Below, in pieces: positions 37,101 through 51,020 of a DNA stretch of 64,000 nt; position 1 is the stretch's first letter; every line of letters begins with the position of its first letter. The stretch comes from Paragyromitra xinjiangensis (taxonomy: Eukaryota; Ascomycota; Pezizomycetes; Pezizales; Discinaceae), in NCBI GenBank assembly GCA_038503065.1, contig JBCAMK010000001.1, forward strand, positions 1,302,001 to 1,366,000. Direction: 5' to 3'. Under the pieces are notes generated by a model that saw nothing but the letters and a program-made list of their open reading frames with translations, did not search any database and was not told the origin of the DNA. Made by a program: the position numbers and the translations under genes.

Positions 37101-40100
37101 GCTCGTCACAACTTACCGGCATATTTCTGGCCATGCGCAGCGGTCATGGTTAGTAGGCAATGATTTTGGTTTCTATTTTCCTAAACGCCAATTGTTCGTT
37201 CCAATCCAACCCCGTTACGTGAAGATCCCGGAAATCGATCCCCCTGCGTGGGGATGCAGATTTATCGTGCAGGAATTCTCAGATACGGGAAGTCTCTTGA
37301 TAATAACATTATATATAACCTTTTAAGAGTTGATCTGAAGCGATATCAGGCTTAATTCCAAATAAAGATTTTACAGCGATAGTACCAACTATTTGTGCAG
37401 TTGCGGCCCCCCCACGCCAATATGTAGCATAAGGCGGCAACATGGCCATGGGTAGGTAGTGGTAGTAGTCAATCTGGACGTATGCTTCCTCGTTAATATT
37501 TCCTAGTAGCAGTCTAGTATCAGCAGTTGGGCTCCGGTGTGAGGTTACTAGGGCGAAGCTTAACAATATCAGCAGGCATAACAACCGTTCAGACTCTGCA
37601 TTCGGCTGTAACCGAGACTTTTACTCAGCCGTAATAATGCTCCGTATATATGTATTCATAGTCAGGTCTTAGGGAACACAGACAAGGGAATCTTCTCCGG
37701 TCTCTCTGCGGGCGATCTCCGATTTCGAGCGATTTAAAGGACCCCAGGAAGTTTAAAGGGATCTCAAATTTTAGATTCAAGACATGACTACTTTTGGGAA
37801 TTGAGGACCCGTGATGTCAGTGTGTCAAGGACAGATGGAGGTTTTCACGGGCTATCATGTCTATTGCGATTCTCAGCGCATGATGATGACGGTATTTAGT
37901 CGGTGTTTCTGTTGCTTTTTTTGTGGCTTTCATGGGGTTAGGCAGGCAGAAATTTGAAACTAACCCGAGAAACTGGGTAGGCAGGAAACCGTCACGTCAG
38001 GACCGTCGTCCCCACCACCTACAATTTGTTTTTTACTTCTGGATTGGGATTTTTGTTTTGCGCTTCGTTACTAAAACCTAGCGTTTCCTTTATGATGCCA
38101 CCTATTAATTAGTGTTGTGGCGCTGCTTTTCTTTTTGTCGGAAACGATCGCAGATCGAGAGAAGCTAATGGAGAGTCAGCTGGAGTCGGCTCTCCAAACA
38201 ACCCCGAATCTAGGGTGCCAGGATCCACACGGAAGTTGGATTAGTTACTAATCAAAATGTAATAAGTAAGGCTGAGCAAGAACTTGGAGGGGCGCCCAGC
38301 GTGGTATTATTGACTTCCAACCCAAGCAATCTTTGTGAGGCGCCCACCCACACTCTATCCCTTGTGTCGGGCAATATATCGTGAGTTTTTTTAACGAGAT
38401 GAGATGATGCTTCATGCACACATCCTTGGGTAGCCAGTAACAAACCAGGGTACGTGAGGGACGACAGGACATGCAAAGTAGCGGGAGGGCGCTCGATTCC
38501 GCCCCGGGTCGTATCATTTTATTTTTTTAACCAAAAAAGTAGGCAACATTCAGGGGACCTTCCCTGGTTGGCCTTTCAAACTCGTTGCACATTTTATGCC
38601 TAAAGCAGGCATCAAAAGCAAATCACAATTGGCTCCACGTTGGGATTCTAGCGAATGAACTAGAGACATGATCACGAGCAAGTAGAATGTTATGTATCGG
38701 GATCTTCAACTGGTCCATGCGGTCGGGCCGGGATCGGAGATATCAGTGCTTCCAGTTATGCGCACGGCCCTAGAATGTGGCTAAGCGAATCCATTCGCCG
38801 TCATGGTGTACCAACCTTAGAGGAGCCAAGGTTCCGGGTATCTGTTTTCGGTATCTTCGTTCTCAACCATACTGAGCTGATGAGTTTGAGATTCACACAA
38901 ACTATCAAAAAATGCCATCACTTTAGACGTGATCGGGACGAATTGGCGGCATACGTGTTGACTAGGGTGCGGGGAATGCAAGCATACATCAATGAGGAAA
39001 TCATCGTTCATCGTTTTTTAGGGCTTACTCTATTCCCGCCTGCTTTTAGTTCCTCTTGCTTGAAAGACAGATCAAACTATGGTGAACTCGTGCAACATCT
39101 TCGCCTTCTCGCCAAATTGTGCTTTTACTACTGTGCAAGTATAGTCTCGAGTGGTCTAGACTTCGTAGATCGCTGCTGACTTCTTCCATGTTCATCCGGT
39201 CTAATGATGTCCTGGGGTGGAGTACAGATATTGGAAGAGATGGATCCTGGGAATTTGTGTTTTTCTGACATTGTTGTGCATAAGAGGGTGTTAAAATTGG
39301 CGAGAATATTCCCAAGTTGTCGCAAAAATGTCTCTTCATTGAAAATCAGGAGTAGTTAGATCTAGGAAGCATCAGTCGCCAGTCATTGCGACGTGGGGGT
39401 TTCCTTCAGATGTGGGGAGCTAGAACGATTTCCTATTCCATCGCCAAGATCAGCTTCGAAATTCGCTGCCCACATCCGAAAAGCGAGATCTGTTGCAACC
39501 CCTCTTCCTGGGTCGTTTTGATCCAGCTGTCAGTTCCTCCTCTTGCAACCCACCATACCTTCGGCGAGGTCCCAGCGTCTATCTGCCGGTTATGTGAAAC
39601 TAGGTTTACAACCCATGTTAATGAGGTTAGATGACTCCACGACATCGACGATAGAAATGATATACTTGCACACACATCGCACCTTGGCCACTTCTGGTAC
39701 CGATACTTTACTTCTCCTATTTGAAATACTTTCCTTACGAAAATACTTTCCTTTTCTGATAAAGATTGAAACTGAAACATAAGATAGGTATACCGCGATC
39801 CAAGTGATCGTGCAGTCAGCCTTCGTCTCTGATGAAAATTTGTTGGGGCAATTTTCGATCAATTGGATCCAATAGATACAACAGGCTAACCACTAGCTTT
39901 GGTCATCTGCAACGTTCTGACGTTGCGCGATATGCCCCCAGCAGCAGATGTCACTCATGAACAGGAGTCTTCCTTGTAAGGATGCGAACAGAGTCGTATC
40001 AGTTGCGTACGCAACGTCAAAAAAAGGTCGATTTCAAAGGCATAAGACCTCCAGAATCCTAGACGGGTACTAAGTGACACATTTCGATTCCTTCCCACTT

Positions 40101-42044
40101 GCATGGTGTGGCGTAACCGCCGGTGGGAAAGGAGGTCGAAGGCGAGCTGTTCTGTGTGGTTTGCTTGGTATCTAGCGGGAAAAAAGCAATCAAGGATACC
40201 TAGCTCGGTAGACCTCAACCACAGCCCATCACGTCTAATCGGTACGTATCCCGTCTTTGAAACCGAAACAAAGAATTCCCCACGTCCCAGAAGACTCGAG
40301 TGCCTATTGCTTGCCGAAACCTTTATTTATCCCACCTGTCACCTGAGCTGGTGGCATCGGCTCTCGGGTATACTCTCGGTGACTTACAGGGAACCCCAGA
40401 CATCGATATCGATTTGCTGGCACTGTGAGCGTAAGCAACGAACTGGCTTCTTGAAAACTCTATTAGTCTGGGCTGGTACTTGGTTTGCAATGAGAAAGTG
40501 ACCAAACACCTTTTTTTGTTTCGATCCTTGGTATGTGCATGATTCCGCGGATGTTAAGCTGGGCCAACCACAGGTGTACTCTTCTCGGAGATTTTGTGAT
40601 AGTGGTGGGCAAACTCTTTGAATCAGTTTCCAAATGTTGTCCTTAAACCATATTGAGACAGCCTCACCCGGCTGGGATCGACGGAGGCGATGTCTTGCCC
40701 GTGTAGAGTAGATGCCTGTGCTATTGACTTACTTCAGTTGCTGTCTTACGCACAAGCGAAGAAGTATGCGGGGAGCAATCAATGGGAGATACTTTAGGCC
40801 AATAGGTGAGTGGATTTGGCTTTTTCGATTCAACAGCCACGACTGGCTGGTGCCATACAAGTGGCATACCCACAGTCAATTGTTATTCGTACAGAAGAAT
40901 TTAAAACAGCTAACAACCGCCGCAGGTTAGGGAAACGGAGAACAAGGCAAAAATCAACTGCAGAAAGCTGTGATTATGCCGGCAGCTTGAAAACCTTGAT
41001 ATTCAATTGATTTGGATAGACAAACTTCTCTAAGTTCAGGCATACAGAATACAGACCTATCCCAATCAAACCCTGTATCTTTATCCGTGAGATATGTCCG
41101 CAGTTTGCTGTAGCTGCGTATCATATCAAATGGAAGTAGCCGAGTCGGGACTTTTTCTTCGGGGGTAGGGAGATATCACTTTTCCTTCCCTGGCATTTGA
41201 ATCGCAGAGCACTCAGACCGATCCAGCGGTTCCCAAACTCGGGCACCAGCCGCAAATCCGCCAACTTGGTGAGGATTTGCACCTGTTTCCCGCTTGGTTT
41301 TTGATGTTACACTCAACCACGCAAGCTCTCACTCGAGCAACCCCCCTCTGACCTTGAGCCTTTGCCGCACCCCACCACGTTGTGCACAAACCTCCCTTCT
41401 ATGTGCATACCTTGCAGTCAGCCCTTTCCCCTCCTCTGCTGCAGTGGCAGTCTTCCTTTTAAACCCCCACCGTTCCCCAGGGCTGGATCTCTTCATTGCT
41501 TTCGTCTTGCTTTCTTTCACGCCATCCCCTCTTCTTTCCATCCTCTCCGCTTTTCTATTTCATCTGCATTCAATTCCATTTCATCCCATCCATCAACCCA
41601 TCAGTCTATCTATCCATCATCAAATACTGCGAGCAGAGCCATCCTTTCCCATCTTTCCCCTCGCTTGAACACTTGTTCCTGCAGCGGGAAGCAGCTTGCC
41701 GTCAGTAATTGCAGTCTCATCGCTTCTTGTCGCTCCGGCATTATTCTTCATCACCATCACCATCACCATCATCAGCGTATTTCACCATTACATATACTCC
41801 TCTAAGGTGTAGCTTTGTTAGGTGCATCTATCGTCTGCTTCTGTTGAAGATCTCTTGTCTGAAGGGTCCGTAAATCCATCACTTGATATCTATTTGGGTC
41901 GCCTGCTGACTTTTTGCTATTAAGCCCGTTAGAAAAAGTATTCAGTGTATAGGGCCAACTTCTCAGAAGAAGGTTAGTCTTTGTTCTCTTTAAAATAATT
42001 CAAGGTTATAGACTGTTTACTGAATAATAAACAAGGGTCCATAA
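34133..42044. other. 7.9-kb gene-poor region
   Basis: No frame here shows a recognised domain or a multi-exon model that I can join. The longest frames (38775-39179 +, 40103-40501 +, 36805-37134 -) look like chance. Visible content: T-rich 3' UTR of CPR at the left, an inverted-repeat element at 35425-35674, a G10 run ending at 36300, and a CT-rich stretch from about 41290 to 41800 that is likely promoter and leader of the RNA-binding protein gene, including a CATCAC tract at 41749-41774. Confidence 0.45.
35425..35674. mobile_element. 250-bp MITE flanked by TA
   Basis: The arms start CCGTAGTATTTCGCG and continue through GCCTCGAGGC and AAAAGTCCGCAT for roughly 75 bp with a few transitions (35425-35500 against about 35600-35674). 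TA dinucleotides flank both ends (35423-35424 and 35675-35676), the duplication made by Tc1/mariner transposases. No coding sequence is present. The centre (35500-35600) is unique. Confidence 0.7.
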
Positions 42045-44122
42045 ATGGCTACAAACCATCACCAACCGCCTATTTCCGTTTCCTCTGGGAACTCGCTGGA
42101 AATGAAAGCTCAAATAAGTGGCCCCGGTGCCCCGTACATGCCTCATTCGAAAAACACTTACCGTCATGTTCCTGGTCATCCTCAGGCGGCTATGCAGCCA
42201 CAATACAATCCGGTAATTGCTGGAGCTATTCCATATCCTGGACACATGAATGGTCAATATTATGCTCCCATGAATGCTCAGCACCAGAGCTACGGGCATG
42301 TATACAGTGCAGGCCCTCAAGACCAACCATACTATTACTATCCCCATCCAAACAGTTGGCCTATCCACGCACCGATGGCTCTCTATCCACCGCCCCAAGG
42401 GTACACCCATTCACCCCCGAATACTCCTCCACAATCCGGAACATCGTATGGATATCAGGTTACACCTGGAGCAGAATGTTATGGGGGAGCTATGCTCCCC
42501 CCTACTCCACCTCATATTAATTTCGGTGGAAGTGTGCAGCCTATAACTTCAAATGCGGTTCCCGATTTGGACCAACGCAGGAACTCGTGGTCGTCCTCGG
42601 GAGCATCTGAGAGCCCTGCCACTCCTTTTATGCCCCCCGCCCACGCTGAAGCGAGTCCAGTGATCGTCGGAGGAGACGCACATACTAGCTACACGGGAGC
42701 TTCAAATGGAGATAGTGGGCAAATATATTCAAGAAAGAGGGTTGAATCATTGCTTTTGGCCGGGCCTCCTCTTCCTCACCCAATCCCTGCGGTATTCTCA
42801 CCGGATTCTGCTAAGACCATGGGAGAGTCTCTTGAAAATCCCACTTTTACAACCAATGTCTACATCCGTGGATTACCCCCGGACACGAATGATGACAAAC
42901 TTTATGAAATGGCTTGCCGTTTTGGGGGGATCGTTTCTCATAAGGCCATCATGGATACTGAACATGGCACTTGCAAAGGGTAATGATCCTGGGTTCCTAA
43001 AATTCGGAGCAAATAACTCACACTTTTATAGTTACGGTTTTGCGCGTTATGAATCTGTCGAGCAGGCTGAAGACTGTATTCGTGGTTTAGTTAGTTTAAA
43101 ATATGAAGCGGGTTTTGCTAGGGTATGTGGTCGATATGCTATTTCCGCTCCTTCCCTAACCTTATTAATAATTTTGCTAGGAATCTTTTAATGCCCGCCT
43201 CAAGACACTTGCGGACCCTAACTCAACCAACGTTTACGTTTCCAATCTTCCTCGTAACATGAATGAGAAGGCAAGTCCTTCCTGCCAAACTTCTGCATGG
43301 CTTATAGCTAATAAAATTTATAACATAGGATATGCAAGATATCTTTACAGGGTATATCGTTGTTTCTAATAGGATTTTGAGGGACACCAACGGCAATAGT
43401 CGCGGAGTAGGATTTGCTCGGTATGTCCCTAACATATCTTGTCAGGTGACTCTCTAACGAACATAGTTTTGAGGATCGCTCCATCTGTGACGACATCATC
43501 AAATACTTCCACGGAAAGCCTGTAGGAGAGGAACAGCTTCCACTCCAAGTGCGTTATGCCGACACTAGCGCCCAGAAGCGCCTGAAAGCCACTACAACCA
43601 AAAAAAGACAATTCCGCAGTAATGAATACAACAGTGTTGTGAACGGCAATTATATGCCGTCACCTGGACATCATGGACAACAACTTCCTCCCGTCCAGTA
43701 CAGAAACCGCGTCTGGCTTAGGCATAACTCCACCACCTCGAACTAGTTAGTTTCTCTTCGAGTCCTCCAAAATGATTAATACCAGCTGACGGTAAACAAG
43801 CTCTAGCGATGCGGGCGTTTCATTGCCGTCCCAAGGCTCTCCTGTTGCACATCCCAATGATTGGGAAAACCCGTCCGAATACCGTCCCGAGGGTGATGAT
43901 GAGTCTCCAAGAGAATCATACAAGACTCCATGGGCTGCTGGAGAAACACAAGTAAAATTGGAAACAGTCCATGAGAATGGGGACGATACCTCTTCTGATT
44001 GCGAGTCCGAAGTTACCACCGTCCCAACAGCCCTCGAGTCAGTTGGTAAAGCTTCTTGCGGGAGTTTCTCTGATCCTGGAGATAGCTACGGAGGACTGGA
44101 GATGTCTGGAGATGTATTCTAA
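42045..44122 (+). CDS. Two-RRM RNA-binding protein, RBMS/MSSP-like
   Basis: Six exons (42045-42979, 43032-43122, 43181-43270, 43329-43420, 43467-43745, 43801-44122) give 602 residues. The first roughly 265 residues are Pro/Tyr/Gln/His-rich and probably disordered. Two tandem RRMs follow: RRM1 from about 271 (RNP2 VYIRGLP, RNP1-like GYGFARYE) and RRM2 (RNP2 VYVSNLP, RNP1 RGVGFARFE). A basic stretch (RLKATTTKKRQFR) leads to an acidic tail. Such proteins bind single-stranded or AU-rich RNA to control mRNA fate. Intron 3 starts with GC (AAG|GCAAGT). The last junction (donor GTTAGT at 43746) is the weakest; without it the protein ends at 43746. Confidence 0.87.
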
Positions 44123-47100
44123 CCGCGACATGAAATCTCCTGTCCAGATCTTTGTTTCTTAATCCTTTTTTTTACGTGGGTTTCGTGCTATACCTCTTGT
44201 TTGGGCTAGGTTGTGTTGGTAGGTTAGGCGTCTGGTACTTGTACCGTTTGGTGGGTCGTTCTTTTTCTTTTCGTTGCTTTTATATCTTTCTCTTGTTTTC
44301 TACTTCAAAAGCTTTCTACGGGTATGATAAAATGGGGGCCAGTGTTATGTGAAAAGGATGGTGGGATGTGGGAAGGTGGTTGGTTTCATTTGTTTGTTTG
44401 TTTGGTGTTGATCTAGTTAGTGTCCCTCTGCCCTAAAAGGGGCGATGATACCAATGCGTATTAGGCGCATATCTACTGGTTTTCTCATAGGAGAAAGGCA
44501 AAGGTGGAAGAAGTTGGTAGTCTTGTGGAAATTTTGGGCGACAATTTGTACTTTTCTCCTACATTCTTCTGCTGGTACATTAGCCGATGTTCTGCATCTT
44601 CTCCTAAAGGAGGCTTTATGCCTCCAGCAATGTTTTTTTTGTCTAAACAGTGTATGTACCTACAATAAAAGTTGCCCATGGATTTTGTCTCTCAGGATGA
44701 CGTCGTTGGTCGGGGTGTGTTTTCTATACAGAGTAGCCGTTTACTATATGCTACAGAAGACCAGTTATCCGAAAGACATACATAATGCAAAGTGCTTCTT
44801 GCGTTTCTTGTGAAAGTGTTACGATTAGGTTGCCGCAGTTGCCCTTCAAGCACAACCCATCACAGCGTCCCTACCGAACGAGGAATAGAGATAGCAAAAG
44901 GGTTCACATTCGTCCACGGATTAGGCGAGACACTCTCAAATCACCGGGAGATCTATGCACTTTTTTGCTATATTAGAACTTATTACTTCCGATTTAATTT
45001 TTCTAGACTGTAGAAAGCTAAAATTCCAGAGGAGAAATAAAGAGCTCAAGGCATAGCACATACACATACATGTACTGCTATACTATGTCACAGATTGATA
45101 AGTTGGGAAACTGAGACAGGAGGAAGATAACCGCGGACTTCTGACATACCCTTGCTCCCAGTGTGGTAAAGGTTTAGAAACGTGATGAGAGTTCTCCATG
45201 TAAGGTTTTTGGGAACGATCCGACGCACTAGTAAACAATACATGTTTGCATTAGTAGACTCCAGCATGTGAGTCTTGGAGTCTTACTAAACCTCGGTCAA
45301 CATCCCCAACCCTAGCCCGACCGGTGGAGCCATGTCTTTGGTCCCATTAATTTATGTTTTTCAAGATTTTATTTCTTTAGTTAGGCATTCCGGTGATAGT
45401 TTCTAGCTAGAACCTTATGCCAGCCCGCAAAAATGTTTTCACGAGGAGTCTGGTTTTTCATATGCACGTTGGAGCTGAAGAATTAACGAGATGCATGTGA
45501 TTGCTACAGCAGAACACTAATTGCAGTCTGCAGACAAAACAGCTAACTGGTAGCCTAAACTAATTACGGAATAGCAAGTCGGAAGATAAGCTACGAAAAC
45601 GTGGTAATTTCAAAATTTATCCTGGACAGAGTCAGTTTTGAGGAAAGGAGTCGTTTCATTGCACAGCCTTTGCCGAAACAGAACATTGTGCCCGGCGGCG
45701 GCCCTAGAGACCCGTGATTTATTGCACACAAATAAGGTCTCTATAGCTACGCCTACGTAGCTCCTACCGAACATCAATCCAGATTAATTCCTCGTGGACG
45801 GTGTAGCGTATCACTGGTTTATTGTACTATACCAAAGATTTCGCGTTTCTGAATTTGACCCTCCTAGCTTTAGAACACTTCGTGTTCATTATGAGACCTC
45901 GCCCATCGCCGCTGATAGGGCCAAAACAATAACAAAATGTTTAATGTGGAGGTACTGCGCGGGGGGCAACGGATATGCCAGACTGGAAATTACAAGAAAA
46001 GTGATGCGTGGCTACTTGACCTTCATGTACTATATGTAGGTTATCCCCAAGGCACGATGCCTCGGGGTCAGCTCAGGCGCAGGCGGAGGGGAGCAAAACG
46101 ATAGGCTACCAGCAATTAGGATACTAACGAAAAGACTAGCAACAACACGGTGTACTGTTATCTAATAGTTCTATCCACTAAACGGGAGCAGGTCATTGTT
46201 GAGTGATGACTTTGTTTTTGTGCTGTTACTCGGACTCCTGTGTGCCCTTTTACGTCGCTTGTCTTGCGTTTCTCCAAGTTTCACACGGCCTGTAGCTATT
46301 AATGTACGCTCGCTCTTTCCGGTACTTGGCCTAATTACACTAGGCATTTTCCCGGGCTCGTTTAAGGCGTTTGAGCGTATCATATTTGACGCTGCAGACG
46401 TGCTGCGACACATATGTACGATGGCGGTACATACCCGGGCAGCGGAAGAACTTCAAGTATCGTATGCAAGTGGATGATCCTACGAAAGTAGAAACATAAT
46501 GGTCAATTGGCCCATGCTGGTTGGTCACGTGGTAAGCTTTATGCGAGCTGTAAGTTATGTTCCCCTCACCTCGCAAATTAGTAGGCACCTGGCTGCTGTG
46601 AAAGTGTGATCACCCGCTGGTTAATTGAGGTGGGCTAGGAAAGTAAGTTATCTATAGAGTTGCTAGTCTATGCACATACAATTATATTCATGAGTGCTTC
46701 TTTGTCCCTGCATTGTGGACCCGGGTCTCGTTTCGCTCACTCCACTCTCGGTTATTTCTTTTCTTTTCCTTTCTTTTCTTTTTTTTGCTGGAGAACCAGT
46801 TGATCGTGACAGGGAGGGATAACCTAGTCAATGGAAAGAGTGCATGTCAAGTTTTCTTTAGGAGAGATGTCCGTAGGTACATGACGATGTTTGAGTGCGG
46901 GAATATCTGGGTTACGCCGTACCGTAAACTCAAAATTGCAGATACCTGGGATTTGATAATGTTGAGAAACTATCCTTGTGTGATAATACTCGTGATCGAC
47001 GGTATTGCCCAGTAATTGGATAATTGATCGCTGAAACCGCCATAGCTGAATCCCCCTTTCTATCCCTAGTTTACCATAAACTCCTGCCTATGTACATATC

Positions 47101-49625
47101 TATTTAGTGAACAGACATACCAGATGTCGATTGCCCCGCGCGTCCTATGGGGCTAGCATTTTTTACTAACTTTGCGTAGCTGTAGCGCGTCATATTAACC
47201 ACGCTGGCGGCACACTCAGCTATACTTCAGAGCTAATAGTTCGATTGGAAGAGGGAAGGTTGCATTATGTTGGAATTTTGGGGTGGGATCGAAGGCTTGG
47301 AGATGAAGTCGACATCTCTGGTCCACGTAGCGTATGTGTAAGTACTCTGTTCAAGACGCACATCAACATATCGTACATGCGCAATGCAGAGTTGGGCGAG
47401 CGGGCAAATGAGCGGTGTGAGAACGCGGAAGGAAATATTCTGGAAATTCCGTTGCGTCCGACACTAGTCTGCGTTCCGTACCGCGGTATGAAAAGCCCCG
47501 GCCAGCCACACCAAGGATCCCCTTACGCTCGAACCCCATACTTGGTTGATAAGGGTAAAGTGGGCGCCCGGCATAGTGTTCAGTGTGTTTTGGTTTGTAT
47601 GGTTCCAGGAAGACGGGTCCCTTTCCAAATTGGACCCGGTTGTTGGATGGCACGGCTTCTGGCTTCAACCCAGTTCGCCACGATAGATGCGCTTTGTTCT
47701 CGCATGCTAAGGCGGCGTCCCCAATTCCATGTTTATTTCCGCGAAGAACATCTAATGTGAATCATCAAAACGTTCAACTGAACAATCGCTTACCTATTAG
47801 TGGCGAGAATGAACAGTAAGCCTATGCTGTGTCGGGGGTGTCAAGTGGAGGTACTGTACACTCTCCGAAACCTCCCCCTTTTCGCTTGACGAGTCACGAC
47901 CAGCCTGTGACGTTTTTACATCTCGATTCCTTTTGCGCTGCCTGGCCGTACCTGGAATGCCTTTAATTCCCCAATGGCTTCGACCAACCGAAAGCTAGAA
48001 GTAGAATCACGAGATAGTGTGCAAGACAGACAGATACCCTGAACCCACCGAGGGAGACCCAAAGCCTTGTATTCTGGTGCGCAGTGACTCCGTACCAAGT
48101 GTGTGGTGATCGAATCAACATCGGAACGTCTCCGTTGTAACAATTCTTTATTTTTGGAGCTCGAGCGTCAAGCTCGCCGATGCTTGAGGAAGAAAAATGT
48201 TCCGGCTGGGTTTCACGGGTAGTTACTTGTCAGCATTTAATGAAGGCATTCATTTGGGCTACATGAAGATTCTGTTGCTGCAAGGCTTTTAGATTTTTAT
48301 TTTCGCTTCTTTCGTTCAGTTCTTTTTTTCCCTTCTTTTCCCTGTCCTATTATGGATAGCTTGCGTTTAACAATGCAGCCCTGGGGCGTCTTAGCTGAGC
48401 CCCGTGGACACTAGGTTTCAAAGAACATTCCGTCGACTATCAGACGGGATGATGGGATGCGCGGGAACAACCCCACGGCGTCTGCGGCTTACATGAAAGT
48501 CCTAATTCGCTGATTTCGGGCAAGGGGTGGGCTGCCCGATTGTATGGTTTTCCTGGTCTTGTGACCCGAGTGCCGACAGAGGCTGCATGAACTCAAATCG
48601 GTTTACACTGACTGCGTCATTGAGCGTTTGGCTAAACGCAGCAGAGTAAAAATTTTTGGACTTTACATGTACATGTAGCTTAGAGAATTTAAGATGAGAA
48701 ATCGGTGACGGAGAATGCATGAGGAGCACGTGAGATAGATAGAGAGGCGGCGGCGAGAGATAGAGAAAGGAATGGGGCCAACGGGGACGGCCACGGCAAT
48801 GGTGACGGACAGGATTTCAGATAGAGAACGGGGAGATCGTTACAGAAAACGAGATAGAAATTACAGACCAGAGATCAGAGACATCATCACTCTGAACTGC
48901 ATATTGATTAATGCTTTTGCCCAGTTCAATTTGTGTCTGACGCAGGCAGAGGCTGTGGCCGCAGTATGACGAGAAAAAAAGGAACAGGAGGAGCAGCAAT
49001 GCAACAACGAAAACTACTTCCAGCGCTCCAATGCTTCATACCTTCCAACAGTAGAGCAAAGCAATCGTCGAGTGAGGTGTATGGGTCGACCAACAGAGAC
49101 ATCACTTACTATGCTCGCAGCCTGACTTGCCTCATCCCTTGGGCCTCCTACGGGAGATTCTATGTGACTCTCGCCGCCTCTCGGCGTGTTCCTCGTCATG
49201 CCAATTTTATTTATACCACCCCATCCCCGTTCATCCCCGTTCCCACTCCTAGGACCGGTTCGTTTTTTCTGCCCCTACCCACCCGTCCCAAACAGCCGCA
49301 TCCTTGCAGGTCCCGGACTCCCAACATTTGTCTCTCATTCATTAGCTTACTAGCTCCTTGGGTCAAACCAAAGGAAGAAAGGAACAAAAAAAGAAGGAAA
49401 AAAAAAACAATAAAGGGACCCCCATTGCTGGAACCGAAAGAATAAGAACATCAGCTTCCCGCCCTTCTGTCGTTTCTTCTAGAACATCCAGCTCCCATCC
49501 ATTCAACATCATCGCATCCATCCATCAATCCATACCACCCACTATCTTTAATTCATCTGCCTCTTCTACCATCTGTACATCTTCACCAAGCTACACCCTC
49601 AACAAAGAGTAACCATTGCATAAAA
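44123..49625. other. 5.5-kb gene-poor region
   Basis: No supported gene. The 171-codon frame at 47245-47760 has no known domain, no signal peptide and no splice support. Features seen: TACATGTA at 45067-45074 and an overlapping pair at 48664-48677, a short inverted repeat TTAGTAGACTCCA/TGGAGTCTTACTAA near 45250-45290, and a pyrimidine-rich tract at 46750-46790. The last 250 bases before 49626 are CT- and AC-rich and likely form the leader of the acetyltransferase. Confidence 0.45.
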
Positions 49626-51020
49626 ATGTCGACGACTACAATAACATTAACAACAAGCTCCTATGTTCATGATGAGGTACGGATACTTGGCATTGAAGAC
49701 TACAAGTCTGCTGCCAGAACACTAGCGGATGCCTTCTTCAAGGATGATGTAGCTTTCTACTGCCTTGAGACTCCCGACAACGGTGGTATGACGCGAGAAG
49801 AGCTTTACCCATTACATCTGGAAATCTTAGAGTATATCGTGGCAGCTCACTGTTACAACGGTCTTGTACTGAGTATAGGCGAGAATAATGAAGGTGTTGC
49901 ATTGTGGTATGTCTCCTTCTTGCCCATCCTCTCCTTTCCAAGCTAGCTTCCAGGCTCCTCAGCTGCATACATTGTGTTCCTGAGTGAGGCGTCACCGGCA
50001 GTGTCGCTCTCGCCGCCGTCGGGTGTATGGGTGTGCGTGAGCCGAGTTAGAGATCTGCAGGCAACATCACAATTATATAAAAAGCAATGTATGGCTGACT
50101 TTCCGGGGTTGCTCGTATCTAGGATGCCACCGGGAAAAAACATGGATGACTGGTTCACAATCTTCCGCTCCGGCATGTGGAGGCTGTGGTGGAAGTTGAC
50201 AAAGGAGGGGAAGAAGCGGTACTTCGAGGAGTTCCTTGAGGTTCTGCATCAGACGAAGTACGTAAAATGCCACGCGAATTTTTCTCCCTGTTCCCTAGCT
50301 CCCTTCCCTGTAATCGGTTACACCATCGCTGGGACTTTCCTCAAAAGAAGAAATATTCATGCGAGGGTGTGATATCAAGAACATCGCCATCATCTAAATA
50401 AAAATCACGTTATTAAAAGATCTAAGAATTATCGCTGACTGAAGTTCGTTTTCTGCAGAGTAAATACAATGGGTGACCAGGACAAAGATGCATGGTATGT
50501 TTCCTTCCACATAAGCTGCAGCTTTTTAGAAGTGCAGTGGTAAAGTTACACAGGATCATCTCTCTAATCATTGGGCAGGTATCTAGTTTACCTCGGCGTC
50601 ACTCCGGGTGCGAGGGGACGAGGCTACGCGAGGAAACTCATCGAGTTTGTAACGTCAAAGGTATGTCAATTTTTCGGTATTAAAGTGTTATTTTATTCCT
50701 TTGATTGTGATTGCCATTGGACAGATTCTTGCAATTTAAAAATTTACCTTTTCTAGCTGTACTTGGTGAAGCCATGACGCTGACATTTTCTTGTTTCTTA
50801 GATCGATCTCGAAGGAGGTGCACCATGTTATCTAGAAAGCAGTCATATCAACAATGTACCGATGTATGAGAGATTTGGATTCTCTAAGAAAAGTCGCGTC
50901 CTACTCGGCCCTGACAGCGAAAAGCCCGTTCCACTCGACATCATGACTCGAGTTCCGATGCATTGGGTTGGCGAGAAGCTTGTGCCTGTACCCATGGGTG
51001 GTCACCGTCTCACCGATTGA
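49626..51020 (+). CDS. GNAT family N-acetyltransferase
   Basis: Exons 49626-49906, 50123-50257, 50459-50494, 50579-50660 and 50802-51020 give 250 residues. The N-terminal part (DYKSAARTLADAFFKDDVAFYC) matches the acceptor region of fungal GNAT proteins. The acetyl-CoA motif A is in WYLVYLGVTPGARGRGYARKLIE, and the later motif B is in CYLESSHINNVPMYERFGF. Each junction is phase-consistent, with the Trp codons of ALWMPPGK and DAWYLVYL split across introns. The substrate is not predictable; it could be a small amine, an amino acid or a xenobiotic. It converges on MLH1. Confidence 0.9.

Noticed and set aside
38775..39179. 134-codon plus frame in the 7.9-kb gap
   Set aside because: No domain, no splice context, and no hint of conservation that I can recognise.
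47245..47760. 171-codon plus-strand frame
   Set aside because: No known domain, unusual composition, no splice or promoter support, and overlapping frames of similar length on the other strand.
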